Origin: Rhizophagus irregularis | Taxonomy: Eukaryota; Glomeromycota; Glomeromycetes; Glomerales; Glomeraceae | Length of the DNA: 64,000 bases | Assembly (NCBI RefSeq): GCF_026210795.1 | Contig: NC_089434.1 | Coordinates: forward strand, 5,518,001-5,582,000 | Direction of reading: 5' to 3' | Part shown: piece after piece, positions 57,491 through 64,000 of the stretch | Layout of the letters: each line of letters opens with the position of its first letter | Numbering within the stretch: the first letter of the stretch is position 1 | Made by a program: the position numbers and the translations under genes | Notes under the pieces: generated by a model | Database searches by the model: none | What the model saw: the letters and a program-made list of their open reading frames with translations, nothing else | Told to the model about the DNA's origin: nothing

Positions 57491-60400
57491 TTTAAAGCTT
57501 TTTTGTTACATATATTGTTTTTTGTATCACATTTTAATAATTTAATTAACCATTTTTTTAAACCGGAAATTTCAGGTTGATCGATTTAATCTTCACGTTA
57601 ATACTTTACTTTCCGCAAATTTTTTTTTTAAAAAAAAAATTTTCATGTTTTGAAATTCAATACGCATCTCGCACATAATTTTTTATAGTTGCCGTAGTGA
57701 TTTGTATCTTTAGTTTTGGGATAATAATATAAATTATCCGGAGGGAAAATTCTTCCTGTGACGAATAAGGTGACAAATAGAATTTTTAAATAACAAAAAA
57801 TTTCTAAGTCCCCAGACCGTGGGGGTGTGATACATTGTGATACTGAATTTTCTATAAAAAATTCTTAGTAATATTTTAGAATAATTCTTTTTAATGTGCA
57901 GTTATTTAACTTGCAAGAATTCTATAATAAACATCATATTTTTTGATTTTATCAAAGTATTAAGAGTACTGATTAAATATGTAGATGTTCAATAAACATC
58001 AATGATCTTTTTCTGATCATATTATTTATCTATATAAAATTTTTAGAATTTAGAAAAAATTCAAGAAAATGATCTTTGAAAAAAAATAATTATAATAAAC
58101 AATTGGTATGAATTTGCAATTTTAAAAAATTGAAATAATAGGCTTTTCTAGTATAAAACATAATATTTAATGTAAAGAAATTATTTCAAAAATATTAGCT
58201 CTTTGCTTGTATATAGATCATATATATCAATAAATTCAATATACCAAAAATCAAGTATGATCAATAAAAGTGAATTATCAATATTTAAAAAAAATGATAG
58301 CATGTATATTATATATTAAATTTAACTTTTTGTCTTTAATTTGTGGCTGCATAAAGATAAAATAAATGAAACTTAATAAAAGCATAATAGGAAAATCTAA
58401 CATTATCAATTGGATTTTATTAAGTATATCATATTTTTTAATTGTTAGTTATTAGTATTATAGTTGGATTTATTGAACCTTAAATTAACTAAATTCTAAA
58501 ACACATAATTAAAGTTCTTTTGTTTTTTAATCTAATTACCTACAGCTTCATTATATATATTATTATACTATAATTTATTTAGTATTGTGACTTGTTAAAC
58601 AATTAGTTAATTATTTGTATATTAGTAAAATACTGTGATGCATTATTTTTTTATAATCGTAATATTAGTATAAATATTACTATATTTAAATTATATTGTT
58701 ATCTTCAATTCAATTTTAATAGTGAAAATACTTTTTCATTTTACAAAATTTTATTAGTATATGACAAGATTTATTTATATATATAAAGTATATAAATTTA
58801 GAAAAATCAGCCCAACTTTCAATATCACTTTTTGATTAATTTAATTGAATTTATTAAATAAATTATTTGTTTCATAATAATAAATAATATATTTTTATTA
58901 AAATACAAATTTAAGAATTATGAAATAGTAAATATTTAAAATTAGATGGAATTATATTATAATTTTATTACTTAATCTAAAGAAATTATTCTTTAAATAT
59001 TTAGTTTATATTTAATATTATTAATGTAATTTATTATTTATTGATTTATTAATTTAAGACTTTATTTGTATTTAATAATTAATTGTACAAATATTTTAAA
59101 TAATACTAATATAACTCACATTTAAAATTATTTAAAGTTTATATTAAAATTTTTCAAAAGTTGCATATTACAAGAGTATTTTCAAAATTTCATTATCCTA
59201 CATACCACTGTTTTTTAATACAACTGGTAATTTAATTTTATAAAATTTATATCATTAAATTTGTTTTAATAAGAAAATTCTAATAATAGTAAAATTGCAT
59301 TTTTGGCTTCAATATTAATAATAGAATTATGCCATAAAATGTATTTTTACTTTAGTATTTAACATTTATTAGATCTTATTATAATTTATATAAATTATGA
59401 TTTTAGCTTTAAATAAATAAAAAAAAAATTCTATTATTATATCAATTATTATTTTCTTTTATTTCTATCAATAGAACATGATAATTAAAATTTTTTACAA
59501 ATAATACAAATAAGAAAAACTTATTTTAAATTACATTTTTTGATTATTGAATTACTTATAAAAGAAACATTAATTATTTTTACTCAAAAAATTATAACAC
59601 TTTTGCTCTCATTGCATTTCTATTAAAATATATTAAATTTATTAAACTAATTGTAATAAAATTTTAAACTTAATATTTCCTTTTAAGTTTTAATATTATT
59701 TATTTATTGCTAATATTCTTTTTTTATATAAATTATACTAAATATATTTAATTTTCCTTTCAAATTTATTTCTTTAATTTTCTTAATTATTCTTTTTCTT
59801 TTTTCAATTTACTTAATCTCTTTACTCTTAATTCCTTACTTTCCTTTCATACATTCAATTAAAACATTTTTAATTGAATAATATAAATGGCAAAATTGAA
59901 TGTAATCTTTTAATTAATTGCTTTTATACAAATACAGTAAATTTAGTTGATTAAAAAACTATTTACATTGACTCTTGATATAATTATTAATAATATTAGA
60001 AAATGAATGAAAGATTTTCTAATATTTAAGAAAATAAAAATAAATTGCTTATATAGAACTAATATACTGTAAAATTCTAAATATAAGCATACATTCCTCT
60101 GAATATAAATACCTTCAGATTTTATATTATCTAAAAGTAAGCACTCTTAACTAATATTTTCTTTAAAAATATTTATTTTTTTAATATATTTTATTATCTT
60201 TTTATAATTTTTTTGTATATTTAATTATTTGTAAATATTATTATATTGGTTATCAATTATATAATTTATAATTAATTAATTATTAGACTAAAGATCTGAA
60301 AACTATGTCTTTTTTATTAAATATCAAGCCAAATACTAAGCATTTTTTTGTTAAATATAAAGCTATTTTATTAAATATTAAGCTTTTTTTTTTGTTAAAT

Positions 60401-61300
60401 ATTAAGCTACTTTTGTTAAATACTAACATTTTTTGTTAAATCCAAAGCTATTTTGTTAAATACTAAACTTCTTTTTTGTTAAATACTAAATTACTTTTAT
60501 TAAATATTAACATTTTTTTTTTGTCAAATTCAAAGTCATTTTTATTAAATTTTAAGTTTTTTATTAAGTATCAAGTAATTTCTGTTAAATATTAAGAAAA
60601 ACAACAAATTATAAAATTTTTTTAGTTCTTTTATTTATCAAAATAGAATAAATTAATTAAAAATAAAATTCTAATATAAATATCTGTTACTAATCATAAA
60701 ATTAGCTATAAATAAAATTAATTTTTCTTGAATTTATAATTAATAGTAGGTATTGATGATGCTAATTAAAATTCTAATTTATAGCTAATTTAAATTAATC
60801 TTAATATGTTTTTTTTACTTTAACTAATGGCTTTTTTGTTTAATATAATTTGGATTAGTTTTATTTTGATAGTTTTTCATTTTTATTATTTATTATTTTA
60901 TTATTTTTATTATTTATTATTTTATTATTTTTATTATTTATTATTTTATTATTTTTATAGATATTATTTTATAGATAAATTAAAATAAAGTTTTAAGATA
61001 TTTTATATTATTTATTATAAATATTTTTGTTATAAAAAGTTTAATAAACAATCTATATAAATACTTGAAAAAATATTATTAAAAGAAAAAGCCTATTTAT
61101 GAAATAAATATAATGCAAATGTAGGAAATAATTAAATAATTGAAAATAAAAACTTCTAATTGTAAATATAGTTTTATAAAGATATATTATACGTTATATC
61201 AATTGTAAATATTAAAGGCTACTAATTTTATTAATATCATAATTTGTAATGCATATTGTATTAAAAGATAAATTAGCCAATTATATTAATGAATTTACAG
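57491..61300. other. Extremely AT-rich, gene-free DNA with simple repeats
   Basis: About 3.8 kb with almost no G or C, particularly 58000-61300. No frame of interest. Contains a ~28-bp minisatellite (60310-60600) and a (TTTTATTATTTATTA)n-type run at 60880-60955. The composition differs sharply from the gene-bearing flanks. Confidence 0.7.
60310..60600. repeat. ~28-bp AT minisatellite (TTTTTGTTAAATAYTAAGCTA)
   Basis: About ten units of TTTT(T)GTTAAATA.TAA(G/A)C(T/A) with variable T-tract lengths. Confidence 0.75.
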
Positions 61301-62254
61301 CTAATAAAAAATCTTGTGATTATACTGGCATTTCTTCATGTAGGAGATTATCATGGATTGGGTGATTCAAGTCTAAAGGATCTTTGCCACCCTTAAGCCA
61401 ATCGTTACCATCATCTCTCTTAGGTTCATTCATTCCTTTCTCTGTCCTAACTCCCCAAAGATGTCCAGAGTTCTTCTTTCATGATTCCTGCTGTCAGTCA
61501 TCACTGCTAAGGTTGTCATCTGTCTTAGCTGGAGTGATTTGAGGTGTAGATGATGAACTTTCTTCGGACGAGGCAACTGAATTATGGCAGGAGCCCCTGG
61601 TCAAATCTCAGAGAAATTACCCATAGTCCCTTAGATTTTATCATTAATCAACTCTGAAATTGGGTTCGCATTATATGTAGTGATATACTTAATTTTGTCT
61701 ACATCTACCTTTTCAAATAATTTATATATCTTCACAGCTTTCTGAGTTTCCCTTGCAAGTATTTGCGGGAAATTTCTGAGTCGTAATCCCGTTTCTTCAG
61801 ATCTCTTTTTACGAAAAATAGGAAAAATAGAAAGGCCTTCCAAGATTTATCCCCTTTGCCTTTTTTCCTTGATTTCACCTTTGCCATCTTTACCATCTTG
61901 TATAGTTGCTCCAACCTGAATCAATTCTTTTCCATAATAATACCAGCGTAAAATCTCTTCCTGATTAGCACAATTACGCCACACTCAGCATCCGTTGTTT
62001 TATCGAATAATTATGCTAAAGAATGAAGAATTTTGGCCAGGGCCCCGGCTAAAATTTCATCGCAAGGATCGCATTCTTGTTTTTAAGATCAAAATTCTCC
62101 ATCACGAAGGTACCATTCTTAGAATCAAGTTTTCCTCTTGCAGAGTAACGCGTCCTCTTCATGTTTTTTCAAATTCGGCATTCTCAGCCTCAAGCTCAGT
62201 GGTACGCTGTCTCAATACTTCAAGCTCGGGTGGGTTCGCTTTGTTAACTAACAT
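61301..62254 (-). pseudogene. Decayed coiled-coil repeat-family gene of Rhizophagus type
   Basis: ATG 62254 starts a minus-strand frame reading LEVLRQRTTELEAENAEFEK, with a stop after 32 codons (62161). Downstream, in other frames, come a basic linker (62030-61860) and LARETQKAVKIYKLFEKV followed by DVDKIKYITTYNANPISEL and INDKI (to 61634). Proteins with 'LRQRxxELEAENAEL' heptads at the N terminus and 'KIYKLFxxIGxDKIKYIKxYSANxIS' at the C terminus are a very abundant family in Rhizophagus genomes; their role is not established. Several stops and frameshifts make this copy dead. The plus-strand frame at 61995-62300 is its shadow. Confidence 0.7.
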
Positions 62255-62962
62255 TGTGAAAATTTATGAAGGGAATTGTTCAATGTTATGTGACAAATGA
62301 AAAGACTTGCTTTATTAATATACTATACATGCTTATTTTTTCTTTATCTTTTCTACACGGCGTTTCTTATTTGCGGTTCCTCACTATCCTTTAACAAGCA
62401 TAACCCCTAAAATCATCTTCACGTTCTTGTACAAGTGTGTTGGGATAAAAATTTATTTCCGAGAAAGTAGTGATCGTTAATACGTTTTTATATCGCACAG
62501 AAATTGCATCATTTCACGTGACCCGCTTTCTCGACTCTCCTACCTCTCGAACAGGAAATTTGCAATTATTTATTCTTTTACGATAGTATTCGATCAAGAA
62601 AGGAAATTGGAAGATTCAGTATAGCAACCCGATGAAAAAGAAACGATCAGAAGAGCCACATTTCCCGTGATCTCAGATCCTTCGTGAAAGAATGCGGACA
62701 TGCAAATCAATTAAAGAATTGGAATTTGACTAAGAAAAGAGTTATAAACAAGATATATAAATGTATGTATACCGATACAGTGTATTTCTGCAAATTCAAC
62801 CATTTTAACTTACATAATTATTAGATTATTCGAATGAGATATGAGATTTGTAAAATCATCCAAACTTAAAAAGTTATTTATTTGTTGTACTGACTGCCAT
62901 TGTGTAGCTACAATTTTTAATAGAAAAGAACATGTACAGTACGCTATCTCTTTTGAATAAAG
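62255..62962. other. Upstream region of the 304-aa gene
   Basis: More GC-balanced than the AT-rich block before it. TATATAAATG at 62754 is TATA-like but ~200 bp from the start; no ~60-bp TATAAAA as in the paralogs is seen. Confidence 0.4.
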
Positions 62963-63877
62963 ATGAAAAAGTCATACTTGTTATTGTGTCTTTTACTCAT
63001 AACCAATTTTTCAATAACGGTTTACGCACAGCAAGTAGAATTATATGATGCCACCAGCGATGCCATCGATTTTTTCATCACGGTCATGGTCCCACTGTTG
63101 GCAATATCACTCTTTGAAACAAAGAGACGAACAAAAAGAAATATATTCACTTTTCTCGACGATTTCATAATCTATTCCAGCTTCCTCATACCCGTCATAT
63201 ATTTCTATTTCTACAGTATCAGGACCGGTACAACCCACACACTGAATTTTGCAGTAGCTTGTGCCCTATTTTTTGCTCTTATTTTGATACTGTTTGAATT
63301 CTTACTTTTCATGAGGGAAGATTATTTTAGAAGATACAAGAGATTTTGTAGTATAATCTATGCATTCATTCTTTCTGTAAATGTATTTGAGCTAGGAATT
63401 ATTTTTAAGACCAACACAGTAGTGAAAAAATTAGATCCTTATGTTATGACTGCCATTTGTGATGGAGGTCGTGTCAGATGTAATCTTGCTACTGCTTTGC
63501 TCATAATAGCCGTCATTTCTTCGCTTCTACTTTTGCTTCTGCCAATATCCAAAGCGATCGGGCGTTGCTACCTCACTTCATTCTATGTAAAACTTTCTTC
63601 AACTTTATGTCATGCAGTGATAATAAGCATGGTAACACTAGTGACGGGGTGGACACTAAGTAATAGTGAATATGTGACGAAGATTGTATTGGCTATTGGT
63701 ACATTATCTATCACACGAATTATTAATCGTTTCAGGGATTTTGATACTAGCAAAGTAATAAACGTCCAAGGACAAGAAGAAATACCCAAAAGAATTTTGT
63801 TGTCGCATTTTTTGTTCGATTTTGATGACTTATCTAATGGGATCAAAGAAACAAAAGAACTCAAGCAAACGGTTTAA
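62963..63877 (+). CDS. Signal-peptide multi-pass membrane protein, divergent member of the same family, 304 aa
   Basis: Intronless. Residues 1-22 form a signal peptide (MKKSYLLLCLLLITNF..., cleavage near YAQQ). Hydrophobic segments lie at ~35-52, 66-84, 95-117, 129-148, 176-196, 214-232 and 239-255. Family links to the three long paralogs: YDATSDAIDFFIT versus YNPAEETINSILT; KRNIFTFLDDFIIYSS versus LSVINIFDDFVIFAS; a loop AICDGGRVRCN (Cys166, Cys173) versus YCIENFGVNKCN; and TKIVLAIGTLSITRIINRF versus TKIAFGICTLSFTRLVDHF. It lacks the acidic repeat loop and the C-terminal coiled coil. The signal peptide puts the N terminus of the core outside the cytoplasm, a useful topology marker for the family. 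Codon use and sequence are less AT-rich than in the other three. Function unknown. Confidence 0.88.
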   Translation: MKKSYLLLCLLLITNFSITVYAQQVELYDATSDAIDFFITVMVPLLAISLFETKRRTKRNIFTFLDDFIIYSSFLIPVIYFYFYSIRTGTTHTLNFAVACALFFALILILFEFLLFMREDYFRRYKRFCSIIYAFILSVNVFELGIIFKTNTVVKKLDPYVMTAICDGGRVRCNLATALLIIAVISSLLLLLLPISKAIGRCYLTSFYVKLSSTLCHAVIISMVTLVTGWTLSNSEYVTKIVLAIGTLSITRIINRFRDFDTSKVINVQGQEEIPKRILLSHFLFDFDDLSNGIKETKELKQTV

Positions 63878-64000
63878 AAACTCTATTATTCTAATATGGA
63901 TTTGTAAATATTTTATCCCAATGAAAATAAATTATTTTGATTCTCTTATTATTTTTATAATTTTAATATGCCGAAATTATTTGCATAAAATTCTATCAGG

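Noticed and set aside
61995-62300. 101-codon plus-strand frame
   Set aside because: Shadow of the decayed coiled-coil gene on the minus strand, whose ELEAENAE heptads are clear.
63610-63864. 84-codon minus-strand frame
   Set aside because: Antisense of the 304-aa membrane protein gene.

Overview
The window looks like nuclear DNA of an arbuscular mycorrhizal fungus (Glomeromycotina), most like Rhizophagus irregularis. I judge this from the very AT-rich sequence, short (~55-105 bp) GT-AG introns, and gene types expanded in that group. These are an F-box/leucine-rich protein, a class-3 lipase, a TKL-type kinase remnant with the group's typical VMEYADSGTL/LHDEGIVHRDL wording, a decayed 'ELEAENAE' coiled-coil repeat gene, and lineage-specific membrane proteins. 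No bacterial operons, rRNA, tRNA or CRISPR were seen. It is an accessory, transposon-rich region with few intact genes.

Layout. 1-16 kb: no convincing intact gene; a DIRS-like retroelement fragment (about 4.0-4.5 kb), a three-copy tandem repeat (5.5-8.0 kb), a 115-bp tandem array (10.0-10.4 kb), a palindromic minisatellite (12.9-13.1 kb) and one unrecognised ORF (14.2 kb). 16.5-21.3 kb: a four-exon F-box gene, the first copy of a multi-pass membrane protein family (minus strand) and a small secreted-peptide locus with a Kex2-type Lys-Arg site. 21.6-26 kb: two short inverted-repeat elements, a duplicated segment, and an array of about eleven intron/exon-like units. 26.9-29.0 kb: a seven-exon class-3 lipase gene (minus), one intron of which contains a MITE-like element that supplies the splice donor. 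29.4-31.2 kb: nested fold-back DNA and a MITE with a 9-bp target duplication. 31.9-48.2 kb: two diverged direct copies of a several-kb segment, each ending in a membrane-family gene (36.8 and 46.7 kb). They are separated by a 2.5-kb hAT-type element whose empty site is also in this window. 49-54 kb: a decayed kinase and a decayed F-box gene. 56-57.5 kb: a second splice-site-like array. 57.5-61.3 kb: extremely AT-rich gene-free DNA. 61.3-62.3 kb: a decayed coiled-coil gene. 63-63.9 kb: a divergent, signal-peptide-bearing relative of the membrane family.

The main candidate for something undescribed is that membrane family. Three close paralogs and one distant one share a membrane core, an extracytoplasmic Cys-x6/8-Cys-Asn pair and a TKI...TLS.TR..N.F-like signature near the C terminus. 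One copy carries an in-frame triplication of its acidic Asn-rich loop. The second is the iterated splice-signal arrays, in which a branch-site-like TACTAAC sits inside a small inverted repeat. Exon joins, transmembrane calls and family names come from reading the sequence by eye, with no database search.
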